NCBI GenBank assembly: GCA_964583765.1
Contig: CAZOWW010000029.1
Span: 1-43,659, forward strand
Origin: CAZOWW01 sp964583765
Lineage (GTDB): Bacteria; Actinomycetota; Actinomycetes; Actinomycetales; Kineosporiaceae
Length of the DNA stretch: 43,659 nucleotides
Direction of reading: 5' to 3'
Shown one piece after another: positions 8,719-16,888 of the stretch; position 1 is the first letter of the stretch; the number at the start of each line of letters is the position of its first letter. The translations under genes were made by a program, and so were the position numbers. The notes below the pieces were generated by a model that was given only the letters and a program-made list of their open reading frames with translations, made no database searches and was not told the DNA's origin.

Positions 8719-9830
8719 CGACCGGCGAGCCGTTCCCGCAGCTTGGAGAACACCCCCTGGTGGGCCGGTGCCATGCGTCCGGCAGGCGCCTCCTCGCCCC
8801 GCAACGAGGCAAGTTGGCGCAGCAACTCCTCCTGGGCCTCGTCCAGCCTGGTCGGCGTCTGGACCGCGAGGTGCACGATGAGATCACCCCGGCCGACACC
8901 GCGTAGGTGGGTCACCCCGAAGCCCCGCAGGGTGGTCACCTCCCCGGACTGGGTACCCGGCCGCACGTCGAGGTCCTGCACCGTGTCGAGGGTCTCCAGC
9001 CGGACGGTGGTGCCGAGCGCGGCCGCGGTCATCGGGATCTCCAGGGTCGCGTGCAGGTCGTCACCCCGGCGCGTGAAGATCGGGTGCGGTCGCTCGATGA
9101 TCTCCACGTAGAGGTCGCCGGCGGGGCCACCCCCCGGCCCGATCTCCGCCTGGCCCGCGAGCTGGATACGCGTCCCGGTGTCCACCCCGGCCGGAACCTT
9201 GATCGTGATCGTGCGGCGCGTGCGCACCCGGCCCTCGCCGGAACACTCCAGGCACGGGTCGGGGATCACCGAGCCGAAACCCTGGCAGGCGGCGCAGGCC
9301 TGGGTGGTCATCACCTGGCCGAGGAACGAGCGCGCCACCCGCTGCACCTGCCCCTGCCCCCGGCAGACGCTGCACGTCTTGGGCTGGGTACCGGCCTGGC
9401 AGCAGGAACCGTGGCAGGCCGGGCAGGTGATCGCCGTGTCGAGCTGCAGCTCACGCTGGCTGCCGAAGACCGCCTCGGAGAGGTCGACCTCGATCCGGAT
9501 GAGGGCGTCCTGGCCACGTCGCTGCCGGGACGCCGGACCGCGGGAGGCCGCGCCGCCGCCGAAGAACGTCTCGAAGATGTCGCTGAAGCCGAAACCGGGA
9601 CCGAAACCGCCGCCGCTGGCCGCGGGGTCACCGCCGAGGTCGTACGCCTGACGCTTCTCCGGGTTGGAGAGCACGTCGTAGGCACGGCCGACCTCCTTGA
9701 AACGCTCCTCCGCCTCCGGCCCTGGGTTCACGTCCGGGTGCAGCTGGCGGGCAAGCTTGCGGTAGGCCTTCTTGATCTCCTCCGGGGTCGCCTCACGCGA
9801 CACCCCGAGGACCTCGTAATAGTCGCTCAC
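8715..9830 (-). CDS. dnaJ: Chaperone DnaJ (HrcA-linked paralogue)
   Basis: This 371-residue Hsp40 co-chaperone of DnaK has the J-domain with HPD at 31-33, a Gly/Phe-rich linker (about 66-105) and four zinc-finger CxxC pairs (C136/C139, C153/C156, C179/C182, C193/C196), then the C-terminal substrate-binding domains. The GTG start has a GGAG SD at short spacing. It follows hrcA and overlaps rsmE. In the first zinc repeat the usual Gly-Ser-Gly is replaced by GSCC, giving two extra cysteines (143-144). Many actinobacteria have two dnaJ genes; this is the heat-regulated one next to hrcA. Confidence 0.96.
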   Translation of the reverse strand: MSDYYEVLGVSREATPEEIKKAYRKLARQLHPDVNPGPEAEERFKEVGRAYDVLSNPEKRQAYDLGGDPAASGGGFGPGFGFSDIFETFFGGGAASRGPASRQRRGQDALIRIEVDLSEAVFGSQRELQLDTAITCPACHGSCCQAGTQPKTCSVCRGQGQVQRVARSFLGQVMTTQACAACQGFGSVIPDPCLECSGEGRVRTRRTITIKVPAGVDTGTRIQLAGQAEIGPGGGPAGDLYVEIIERPHPIFTRRGDDLHATLEIPMTAAALGTTVRLETLDTVQDLDVRPGTQSGEVTTLRGFGVTHLRGVGRGDLIVHLAVQTPTRLDEAQEELLRQLASLRGEEAPAGRMAPAHQGVFSKLRERLAGR

Positions 9831-9974
9831 GAAGCTCCGTAGGGTCGAAAAGTCCGTCCGCCACGGTCAGCGGGCTGGGTGATTTCAGGCTGTTCAGAAT
9901 GCTCCACCATGGGCGACGCCACAGCGAAACGACCCCGCGCGGCGCCGGGGCTGTGCGCGGCCGGCGATCGCGAC

Positions 9975-10028
9975 GGGACGACCGACCGCGAAGGGACGAT
10001 CGACCGCGAAGGGACGATCGACCGCGAC
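9975..10028. repeat. Three 18-bp tandem units between hrcA and dnaJ
   Basis: Units at 9975-9992, 9993-10010 and 10011-10028 follow the pattern GGGACGAYCGACCGCGAA with only one or two differences. They lie in the 230-bp noncoding gap inside the hrcA-dnaJ operon. Confidence 0.85.
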
Positions 10029-10060
10029 AGGAGGTCAGGAGTGGTCGGCACCGGATCGCC

Positions 10061-11080
10061 TCACGAATTCAGGATCCGCGACACGTAGCGCGCCACCGCG
10101 CGCACCGCCGCCATCGTCGTCGGGTAGTCCATGCGGGTCGGGCCCATCACGCCGAGGCGCGCCACGACCTCGCCCCGCGAGCCGTAGCCGCTGGCGACCA
10201 CCGCCGCGTCGGCCAGCCCGACCTGGCCGGTCTCGTGACCGATCAGCACGCCAACCCCCGAGGCGTCCTCCGCCATCTCGGTGAGCAACTTGAGCAGCAC
10301 CACCTGCTCCTCGAGCGCCTCGAGGATCGGGCCGATGGACTGCACGAAGTCCGCCCCGGACCGGGCCAGGTTGGCCGTGCCCGCGAGCACGATGCGCTCC
10401 TCGCGGTCGGCGGTCAGCGCCCCGTCGAGTGCGTCGATCACTGCCTGCACGGACGGGCGCTGCTCCGCGGGCATCGTCTCGGGGATCCCGGCCACCGCCG
10501 GGCCCACCTCGGACAGGCGCAATCCCACGCTCGCGGCGTTGAGCCGTGCCCGCAGGTCCGCCAGCGACTCCTCGCTGAGATCGCGCTCGGCCTCGACGAC
10601 CCGCTGCTCCACCCGACCCGTGTTGATGATCAGCACCACGAGGATGCGACCGTTCCCCAACGGGACGAGTTCCACATGCCGCACGGTCGACCGCGTCAGC
10701 GACGGGTACTGGACCACCGCGACCTGATGCGTGAGCTGTGCCAGCAGGCGCACCGTCCGGTCGACGACGTCGTCCAGGTCCACGGCACCGGCCAGCAGCG
10801 CCTCGATCGCCGTCCGCTCCGCGGGGGCCAGCGGCTTGACCGAGGAGAGCCGGTCCACGAACAGCCGGTACCCCTTGTCGGTGGGTACCCGACCGGCACT
10901 CGTGTGCGGCTGGGTGATGTAGCCCTCCTCCTCGAGGACGGCCATGTCGTTGCGGATCGTCGCCGGGGACACGCGCAACGCATGTCGCTCGGCGAGTGCC
11001 TTGGACCCCACCGGCTCGCGGGTGCGCACATAGTCCTCGACGATGGCGCGCAGCACGGCCAACCGCCGGTCCATGTTCAC
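10061..11080 (-). CDS. hrcA: Heat-inducible transcription repressor HrcA
   Basis: HrcA represses chaperone genes by binding CIRCE operators and is itself stabilised by GroEL. The protein is 339 residues. The winged-helix N-terminus shows DYVRTREPVGSKAL and SPATIRNDMAVLEEEGYI, followed by SAGRVPTDKGYRLFVD and the C-terminal GAF-like dimerisation domain ending RYVSRILNS. GTG 11080 is preferred over ATG 11074 because GGAGG lies 9 nt before it. A CIRCE element 120 bp upstream indicates autoregulation. dnaJ and rsmE follow on the same strand. Confidence 0.97.
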   Translation of the reverse strand: MNMDRRLAVLRAIVEDYVRTREPVGSKALAERHALRVSPATIRNDMAVLEEEGYITQPHTSAGRVPTDKGYRLFVDRLSSVKPLAPAERTAIEALLAGAVDLDDVVDRTVRLLAQLTHQVAVVQYPSLTRSTVRHVELVPLGNGRILVVLIINTGRVEQRVVEAERDLSEESLADLRARLNAASVGLRLSEVGPAVAGIPETMPAEQRPSVQAVIDALDGALTADREERIVLAGTANLARSGADFVQSIGPILEALEEQVVLLKLLTEMAEDASGVGVLIGHETGQVGLADAAVVASGYGSRGEVVARLGVMGPTRMDYPTTMAAVRAVARYVSRILNS

Positions 11081-11199
11081 GAGCCATCACCTCCACGTCC
11101 ACCGCGACGGCGGGATCGCCACCCGCCCCGGTCGGGACCGCGTCCGATCCTCCCCGACAGCGGTCGACGTCACGCGGCCGGTCCCTGGCGACGTCCTCC

Positions 11200-11226
11200 T
11201 TGGCACTCCCGACAGATGAGTGCCAG
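11200..11226. promoter_or_regulatory. CIRCE operator
   Basis: TTGGCACTC (11200-11208), a 9-nt spacer, then GAGTGCCAG (11218-11226) matches the actinobacterial CIRCE consensus, with one mismatch between arms. It lies upstream of hrcA. On the minus strand a TAAACT word adjoins it (11224-11229) and could be the -10 box. The rest of the 379-bp gap between hrcA and DUF3097 shows no gene. Confidence 0.92.
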
Positions 11227-11447
11227 TTTACGTCGCCGGAGGCCCTCCCCGCTCACGCGATCGGCGCGCCGCGTCCGCGGGTCCACCGGGCGGGGGTTCC
11301 GGCCCCCGCCGCGGGCCTCATCCACGGCCGGTCGCCCGTCCAGGACAACGGCCCGGCGGACGGTGGGACCTGCTGCGCGGGGCGACCTGATGGACGGGTG
11401 GACCGGGCTCCCCGGCGTGCCGCGACGCCAACTCCCCCGCCGCCGGG

Positions 11448-11453
11448 TACCGT
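11448..11453 (+). promoter_or_regulatory. -10 box for a leaderless DUF3097 transcript
   Basis: TACCGT ends 6 nt before the GTG start at 11460, which would place the transcription start on the first base of the gene. There is no SD. Confidence 0.5.
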
Positions 11454-11459
11454 CGCACG

Positions 11460-12335
11460 GTGCCCAACCCTCACACCGCCCGCCCCGGCGACCGGTACGG
11501 GTCCGACATCCTGGCCGTCCCGGCCCGCCGCGCCCTGCCCGAGGTACCGGCCGAACCCGGGCTGGTGGTCGAGGACGTCGAGACCGGCTGGTGCGGGGCG
11601 GTGCTCCGGACCGAGAAGAGCGGTGGCGTCCACCTGGTGGTCCTGGAGGACCGGCGCGGCAAGGTCCGCTCGTTCCCGCTGGGACCTGGATTCTGGCTGG
11701 ACGGCGAGCCGGTTCGGCTCATCGCGCCGGCGGGGCCCGCCGCTCCGCGCGTCACCCGCACCGCGAGCGGGTCGGTGGCGGTGACCGGAGTGCGGGCACG
11801 GGTCGCCCGCTCGTCCCGGATCCTCGTCGAGGGTCGGCACGATGCCGAGCTCGTGGAGAAGGTCTGGGGCGACGACCTGCGTCTGGAGGGCGTGGTCGTC
11901 CAGATGCTGGACGGCGTCGACGACCTCGCCGAGGCGGTGAAGGAACTCCAGCCAGGACCGGGACGGCGTCTCGGCATCCTCGTGGACCACCTCGTCGCGG
12001 GGAGCAAGGAGTGGCACGAGGCGGCCGCGGTCGCCCTGCTGCCCCGGGTGCAGCCGCATGTGCTCGTGGTCGGCCACCCGTTCATCGACATCTGGCAGGC
12101 GGTCCGGCCGCAGCGACTCGGCCTGCGCGAGTGGCCGTCCGTACCGCGCGGCACGCCGTGGAAAGAGGGTGTGCTCGCCGCCCTCGGCTGGCCGCACGCG
12201 CGCATCGCCGACGTCGCGGCCGGCTGGCGTCGCATCCTCGGGACGGTGCACAACTACGCCGACCTCGAACCGTCGCTGTTGGGGCGGGTCGAGGAGCTCA
12301 TCGACTTCGTCACCGGGGACGAGTCCGACCGCTGA
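11460..12335 (+). CDS. DUF3097 family protein
   Basis: This 291-residue soluble protein of unknown function is found mainly in actinobacteria. The N-terminus reads YGSDILAVPARR. The middle holds SRILVEGRHDAELVEKVWGDDLR, which resembles a Toprim-like acidic signature, and later GILVDHLVAGSKEWHEA and VVGHPFIDIWQAV. The GTG start lacks an SD but has a well-spaced -10 box, so it is probably leaderless. It is divergent from hrcA. A role in nucleic-acid handling is only a guess from the Toprim resemblance. Confidence 0.88.
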   Translation: MPNPHTARPGDRYGSDILAVPARRALPEVPAEPGLVVEDVETGWCGAVLRTEKSGGVHLVVLEDRRGKVRSFPLGPGFWLDGEPVRLIAPAGPAAPRVTRTASGSVAVTGVRARVARSSRILVEGRHDAELVEKVWGDDLRLEGVVVQMLDGVDDLAEAVKELQPGPGRRLGILVDHLVAGSKEWHEAAAVALLPRVQPHVLVVGHPFIDIWQAVRPQRLGLREWPSVPRGTPWKEGVLAALGWPHARIADVAAGWRRILGTVHNYADLEPSLLGRVEELIDFVTGDESDR

Positions 12336-12362
12336 TTGCCGGTGAGGAGCCCGCTGATTGCC
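12329..12362. repeat. 12-bp direct repeat at the DUF3097 stop
   Basis: CCGCTGATTGCC occurs at 12329-12340 and 12351-12362; the first copy includes the DUF3097 stop codon. It is another short duplication at a gene end. Confidence 0.75.
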
Positions 12363-12367
12363 AGGGA

Positions 12368-12401
12368 CTGACCCGACCGCACATCGGTGGTGTCGGGCCA
12401 G
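12368..12401. terminator. Hairpin between convergent DUF3097 and DUF4870 genes
   Basis: CTGACCCGAC and GTCGGGCCAG pair over 9 of 10 positions with a 14-nt loop, followed by TTCT on the plus strand. The placement fits a shared terminator. Confidence 0.5.
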
Positions 12402-12504
12402 TTCTGGAAGGCTCGATTCCGGTAGCGACCGGTGATGTCGAGGTCGGGTGGACGAGCGGATCGGCGGGTGAGGCGGAAGTGGGGCAGGCAGGGGACGGCG
12501 CCGG

Positions 12505-13269
12505 TCAGCGAACCACCTGCAGCGTCAACGGGTAGACGAAGTCCCTACCGGCCGAGGCCGCCGCCGCCCCCATGATCACCGAGATGAGCACCCCGAGCCC
12601 GAGCAACAGGGTGAGCGGGATCACCACGAGCAATCCGAATCCGATCGTCCCGATGGTCACGATGATCGCGGCGACGGTGTAGACCGCCAGGAAGATCTGC
12701 AGGTTGAGCGCCTGCGCCGCGTGCCGCCGGACGAACGCGCTGCGGTCCTTGCAGAGCAGGAAGATCAGCAACGGCCCGACGAAACCGATGACCAGCCCGG
12801 ACAGGTGGGCGCACACCGCCCATCCCCGCTCCTCGGACGGTGCGAGGCTTCCCGCGCCCCAGCTCGCGCCTGGGTACCCCCCTGATGTGCCCGGGTACCC
12901 CCACGAACCGGAGGGATCACCTCCGGTCCAGGTCGATCCCGGCGGTGGTGCGCCGTACCCGTACGCCTCGTACCCGTGGCCGTCAGGACCGTTCGCGCCG
13001 GGATCGCCCGCCGCGGGCCAGCCGCCCTGCCCGTGACCGCCGTCCTCGGGGGGCGACGACCCGGCCGGCGGGTACCCGCCGGCCCCGTGCCCGGACGGCG
13101 ATCCCGCGGGCCAGTGCCCGGGCCCGTGCGGGCTGTCCTCGGGCGGCACCGACCCCGCAGGCGGGTACCCACCCGCACCGGAGTCGGTGGCACCGTCGGT
13201 GGTGCCGTGGCCCGGCTCACTCCACTCCCCGCCCGGGGGCGGACCAGGGTTCTCCGGCGGCGTACTCAT
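12505..13269 (-). CDS. DUF4870 membrane protein with a Pro/Gly-rich N-terminal tail
   Basis: The protein has 254 residues. The first 140 are disordered and rich in Gly, Pro, Ser and His; they contain two copies of a unit of about 31 residues beginning GAGGYPPAGS and continuing PPED, HG and WPA. The C-terminal 110 residues match DUF4870: EERGWAVCAHLSGLVIGF, KDRSAFVRRHAAQALNLQ and hydrophobic segments typical of three or four helices. ATG 13269 has a strong SD (GGGAGGG). The function is unknown; such proteins sit in the inner membrane. Confidence 0.9.
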   Translation of the reverse strand: MSTPPENPGPPPGGEWSEPGHGTTDGATDSGAGGYPPAGSVPPEDSPHGPGHWPAGSPSGHGAGGYPPAGSSPPEDGGHGQGGWPAAGDPGANGPDGHGYEAYGYGAPPPGSTWTGGDPSGSWGYPGTSGGYPGASWGAGSLAPSEERGWAVCAHLSGLVIGFVGPLLIFLLCKDRSAFVRRHAAQALNLQIFLAVYTVAAIIVTIGTIGFGLLVVIPLTLLLGLGVLISVIMGAAAASAGRDFVYPLTLQVVR

Positions 13270-13384
13270 GGACCCTCCCTGACGGCGATCGACCCCCTGC
13301 GCGATCGACAGCATCCACGGTACGTCGCCCGGGGCACCGCCGGTGCCGTGGAGAACTTTCTCCTGTACCTGGCGGGGTCTCCGC

Positions 13385-14743
13385 CTACCGGGCGTCTGCC
13401 GTGTTCGCGATCGCGCCGGTGCTCCTCGGAGAGCTCCCGCGGCCCGGGCTCCCGCCCGCGCTGCGGGTCCTGACCCGGTACACGACCGTGCCGTGTGCCG
13501 GGACGGAGGCGGAGATCGCACCGGAGGTGGCACGGACGACACCCGTCCAGGCGTCCTCCAGAACCGCGCGTCTGCCGGACAGGCCGACCGCCGAGAGCGT
13601 GGTCGAGATGATCCCGGCGGTCTGCCCCTCGTTGAACAGGGCCACGGCGACGTCCCCGTCGCTCAGCCGTTTCACGAGCACGCGCGCACCGGAGTCGCCG
13701 TCGACCGGGACGGCCTGCAACCCCCGCCCGTCCTGGTCGACGGCGATGAGTCGAGAGTTGGTCAAGATCCTCATGGTCGCCGCGTCCGCGACGCGCAGGT
13801 CGTTCCCGGCCATCAGGGGGGCCGCCATCATCGCCCACAGGGCGAAGTGGCTGCGCATCTCGACGTCGCTCAGCCCGCCGCGCCCGACCTCGAGCATGTC
13901 GGGGTCGTTGAACCCGCCCGGTCCCGCGTGAGCGGCCAGCCCGACGTTGGCGTCCACGATGTTGCGGACCCCCATGAGGCCGGTCCCGCCCGTGTCCCAG
14001 GCGTTCGTGATGTCCTCCGTGGTCCGCCAGAGGTTCGCGACGTCAGCCCAGGAACGCTCAGGTCCGGTGAGGGCGTGGAAGCTGTTCGGATTGATGCTGA
14101 AGACGATCTGCCGGCCCGTGGCGACGAGTGCCTGGCCCATGGTGGCGAAGGCGGCCACCTGGTCGTCGATCCCTCCTGACGGCGAGCACCAGTCGTACTT
14201 GAGGTAGTCGACCCCCCAGGCCGCGAACTGCCGCGCATCCTGCGCCTCGTGACCACCGCTGCCCGTGGCGCCGGGGTAGGCACCCGAGCGCTGCGCGCAG
14301 GTCTTCGTGCCGGCCGCCTGGTAGAGGCCGAACTTCAGCCCCCGCGCATGGAGGTAGGCACCGAGCGCCCTCATGCCGTGGGGAAACCGACCCGCAGCGG
14401 CCTGCAGATTGCCGGCGGAGTCGCGGTGAGGGTCGAACCAGCAGTCGTCGACGACCACGTACCGGTAGCCGAGGTCACGCAACCCACGCAAGACGATCGC
14501 GTCGGCCATCGTCCGCACGAGGTTCTCGTCGATGGCGCAGCCGAAGCTGTTCCATGTGTTCCAGCCCATGGGGGGCGTGCGCGCCGCGCCGTTGCGGACG
14601 ATCGGTGCCGCACGCCCGGTGACCGCGGCGAGCGGACGCGGGCCCGGCTCGCCCGCCACCACCACGGCCACGATCAGCGCCGTGAGGCCCACCGCGGCGA
14701 GCGCCGTCCGCAGGCGCGAGGAAGGCACCACCTCTTCCGGCAT
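13385..14743 (-). CDS. GH27 alpha-galactosidase, secreted or membrane-anchored
   Basis: This glycoside hydrolase family 27 enzyme, expected to release alpha-linked galactose, has 452 residues from ATG 14743. A signal peptide or anchor lies at 11-30. The catalytic barrel begins TPPMGWNTWNSFGC (about 57). The nucleophile Asp is D184 in YLKYDWC. The acid/base Asp is D244 in WRTTEDITNAW, by alignment with the human enzyme's WRNFAD. NDPDMLEVG is also conserved, and a C-terminal beta-sandwich follows. An upstream ATG (14830) would put 29 residues before the signal, so I prefer 14743, which has GGGGGTGAGG ahead. It stands alone, with no sugar transporter or regulator nearby. Confidence 0.92.
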   Translation of the reverse strand: MPEEVVPSSRLRTALAAVGLTALIVAVVVAGEPGPRPLAAVTGRAAPIVRNGAARTPPMGWNTWNSFGCAIDENLVRTMADAIVLRGLRDLGYRYVVVDDCWFDPHRDSAGNLQAAAGRFPHGMRALGAYLHARGLKFGLYQAAGTKTCAQRSGAYPGATGSGGHEAQDARQFAAWGVDYLKYDWCSPSGGIDDQVAAFATMGQALVATGRQIVFSINPNSFHALTGPERSWADVANLWRTTEDITNAWDTGGTGLMGVRNIVDANVGLAAHAGPGGFNDPDMLEVGRGGLSDVEMRSHFALWAMMAAPLMAGNDLRVADAATMRILTNSRLIAVDQDGRGLQAVPVDGDSGARVLVKRLSDGDVAVALFNEGQTAGIISTTLSAVGLSGRRAVLEDAWTGVVRATSGAISASVPAHGTVVYRVRTRSAGGSPGRGSSPRSTGAIANTADAR

Positions 14744-14843
14744 CCTCACCCCCGCCACCGGTTCGTCCGTCGCCCCAGTGTGCGGTGAACGTCTGGGAAC
14801 CGGCAGCGGGTCACCTGTGTCAGGCCCCATCCCGCCCGGCCGA

Positions 14844-16067
14844 TCAGGTGAGCGCGCGCACCACCGCGTCCGCGAGCAGCCGGCCGGACAGGGTCAGCCG
14901 CACCCGTCCCCGCAGCGCCGCCGCGCCGTCCACCAGACCGTCGGCGACCAGACCGGCGACCGCCGCTCGGGCCGGGGACGGGAGCTGCGCCACGGGCAGG
15001 CCCTCCGACAGGCGCACCCCCAGGAGCACGGCCTCGACCCGCCGCTGCTCGGCGTCGAGCACCTCGCGACCGGCGGCCGGGCTGCGGCCCTCCGCCAGCG
15101 CCCGCGCGTACGGCCGCGGATGGCGCACGTTCCACCAGCGGACCCCGCCCACGTGCGAGTGCGCCCCCGGACCGACACCCCACCAGTCGTCGTTGTGCCA
15201 GTAGCCCAGGTTGTGGCGGCAGGCGTCGGCCGGGGTGCGTGCCCAGTTGCTCACCTCGTACCAGGCGTGGCCGGCCGCGCCGAGCACCTCGTCGGCCAGT
15301 TCGTACCGGTCGGCCAGGGCGTCGTCGTCCACCGGCGGGATCTCCCCGCGGGCGGCCCGCGCGCCGAGCCGGGTGCCCTGCTCGACGACCAGCGCGTACG
15401 CGGACAGGTGGTCGGGGGCGCAGGCGAGCGCCGCGTCGAGGCTGGCCCGCCAGTCCGCCAGGGACTCCCCCGGCGTCCCGTAGATCAGGTCCAGGCTCAC
15501 CGCGAGCCCGGCCGCGCGCGCGTCGTCCACCACCCGGGGGACCCGGTCGGGGTCGTGGGTGCGTTCCAGGAATCCGAGCACCTGCGGCACCGCGGACTGC
15601 ATGCCGAAGGAGACCCGGGTGAACCCGGCCCCGGCGAGCGCGCGCAGACCGGCGGGTGTCACCGAGTCGGGGTTGGCCTCGACGGTCACCTCCGCCCCGT
15701 CGACGAGCCCGAACTGCTCGCGGACCCCGTCCAGCATCGCGGCCAGGCCCGCCGCGGGCAGCAGAGTGGGGGTGCCGCCGCCGAAGAACACCGTGGACGC
15801 CGGGCGCGCGGGTACTCCCGCGGCGTCCAGCACCCGCCGGGCCAGGGCGAGCTCCGACACCGCGGTCGCCGGGTAGGCCTCCTGGTCCGCGCCGCCACCG
15901 AGCTCGGCCGCCGTGTACGTGGTGAAGTCGCAGTAGCCGCACCGGCTCGCGCAGAAGGGCACGTGCAGGTACACGCCGAACGCCCGGGCGGCAGCACCGA
16001 GGGCGGCCTGCGGGGGCAGCGCGCCGTCCGCCGGGGCCGGCTCCCCGTCGGGCAGGGCCGAGGGCAC
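14844..16067 (-). CDS. hemW: Radical SAM protein HemW (heme chaperone)
   Basis: HemW is a radical-SAM relative of HemN, thought to insert heme into respiratory enzymes; older annotations call it oxygen-independent coproporphyrinogen III oxidase. It has 407 residues. The [4Fe-4S] motif CxxxCxxC is C39, C43, C46 (FCASRCGYCDF). FFGGGTPTLL, EANPD and SFGMQS follow, and the C-terminal HemN-like domain ends the protein. GTG 16067 starts 5 nt after the MOSC stop; the frame is open further upstream, but it runs through the MOSC gene. Single-cysteine spacing and length fit HemW rather than HemN. Confidence 0.94.
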   Translation of the reverse strand: MPSALPDGEPAPADGALPPQAALGAAARAFGVYLHVPFCASRCGYCDFTTYTAAELGGGADQEAYPATAVSELALARRVLDAAGVPARPASTVFFGGGTPTLLPAAGLAAMLDGVREQFGLVDGAEVTVEANPDSVTPAGLRALAGAGFTRVSFGMQSAVPQVLGFLERTHDPDRVPRVVDDARAAGLAVSLDLIYGTPGESLADWRASLDAALACAPDHLSAYALVVEQGTRLGARAARGEIPPVDDDALADRYELADEVLGAAGHAWYEVSNWARTPADACRHNLGYWHNDDWWGVGPGAHSHVGGVRWWNVRHPRPYARALAEGRSPAAGREVLDAEQRRVEAVLLGVRLSEGLPVAQLPSPARAAVAGLVADGLVDGAAALRGRVRLTLSGRLLADAVVRALT

Positions 16068-16072
16068 CGGGT

Positions 16073-16741
16073 TCAGCCCTTGCCGAGCGCCCGCTCGGCG
16101 GCCCGACGCATGCTCGCGGCCAGGTCGATCGATCCCGAATCGGCGGCGTCGAGCAGGCACCGCATCGCCGCGGGCTCGGGCCGACCGAAGCAGTCCCCCA
16201 CGCGGACCCCGTGCCCGGGCCGGTGCACCACCGCCACCGGGTCCCCGGCGACCACCGTGCCGGCACGGATGACCCGCAGGTAGGCACCGGGCGCGCCGTG
16301 GGCGGTGAACCGCGCCGTCCAGTGCGGCTCGTCCAGGTGCCGCTGGAACGTGACGCAGGGGGTGCGCGGCATCGTCACCTCGACCTCGAGCGGCTCGCTC
16401 CCCGTACCGATGCGCCAGCGCTCGCCGATCTCGGCCCCGGTCACGTCCACCCCGGTGGTGCGCAGATTCTCGCCGAACAGGCCCGGAGGCACGGGGCGGC
16501 CCAGCTCGGCCGCCCACCAAACGGCGTCCTCGTCGGCATAGGCGTACACGGCCTTGTCCACCCCGCCGTGGTTCCGCCGGTCGCACTGCACGTCCTGGGC
16601 CAGGCCCAGCGGACCCACCGGGATCGGCCCGGCCACCTCACGCTTGTCGATCGCGGTGCGGTCCGGGTCCTGGCCCGGGTCGGGCAACAACTCGTGGACG
16701 ATGCACACACTCGTCACGCGCGGCGCGCTCGGTCCGGTCAT
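16073..16741 (-). CDS. MOSC-domain protein (YiiM-like)
   Basis: This 222-residue protein has the MOSC fold, with DRRNHGGVDKAVYAYADEDAVWW, LFGENLRTTGVD and the conserved cysteine C129 in PRTPCVTF. MOSC proteins bind the molybdenum cofactor or handle sulfur and often support detoxifying reductases; YiiM-type proteins reduce N-hydroxylated compounds. The actual substrate is unknown. The ATG start lacks an SD; GAGACT lies 6 nt before it and might be a poor -10. hemW follows after 5 nt, so the two are likely co-transcribed. Confidence 0.9.
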   Translation of the reverse strand: MTGPSAPRVTSVCIVHELLPDPGQDPDRTAIDKREVAGPIPVGPLGLAQDVQCDRRNHGGVDKAVYAYADEDAVWWAAELGRPVPPGLFGENLRTTGVDVTGAEIGERWRIGTGSEPLEVEVTMPRTPCVTFQRHLDEPHWTARFTAHGAPGAYLRVIRAGTVVAGDPVAVVHRPGHGVRVGDCFGRPEPAAMRCLLDAADSGSIDLAASMRRAAERALGKG

Positions 16742-16888
16742 GGGACAAGTCTCGCATCCGGGTGCCCGGGCGGCGGCCCGACGACCTCGCGGGCGCGACC
16801 CGCGCGGGCTGCTGCCCGCGAGGCTCGCCACCCCGGCCTTCATCGACCGCGGGCACCGCCTGCAGGGTTCGTGGCACTGCTGAGCGGC

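Noticed and set aside
9975..10028. CRISPR array
   Set aside because: Units are contiguous with no spacers and there are no cas genes.
16068..16586. HemW N-terminal extension
   Set aside because: It lies in the MOSC gene in another frame. HemW similarity begins after 16067.
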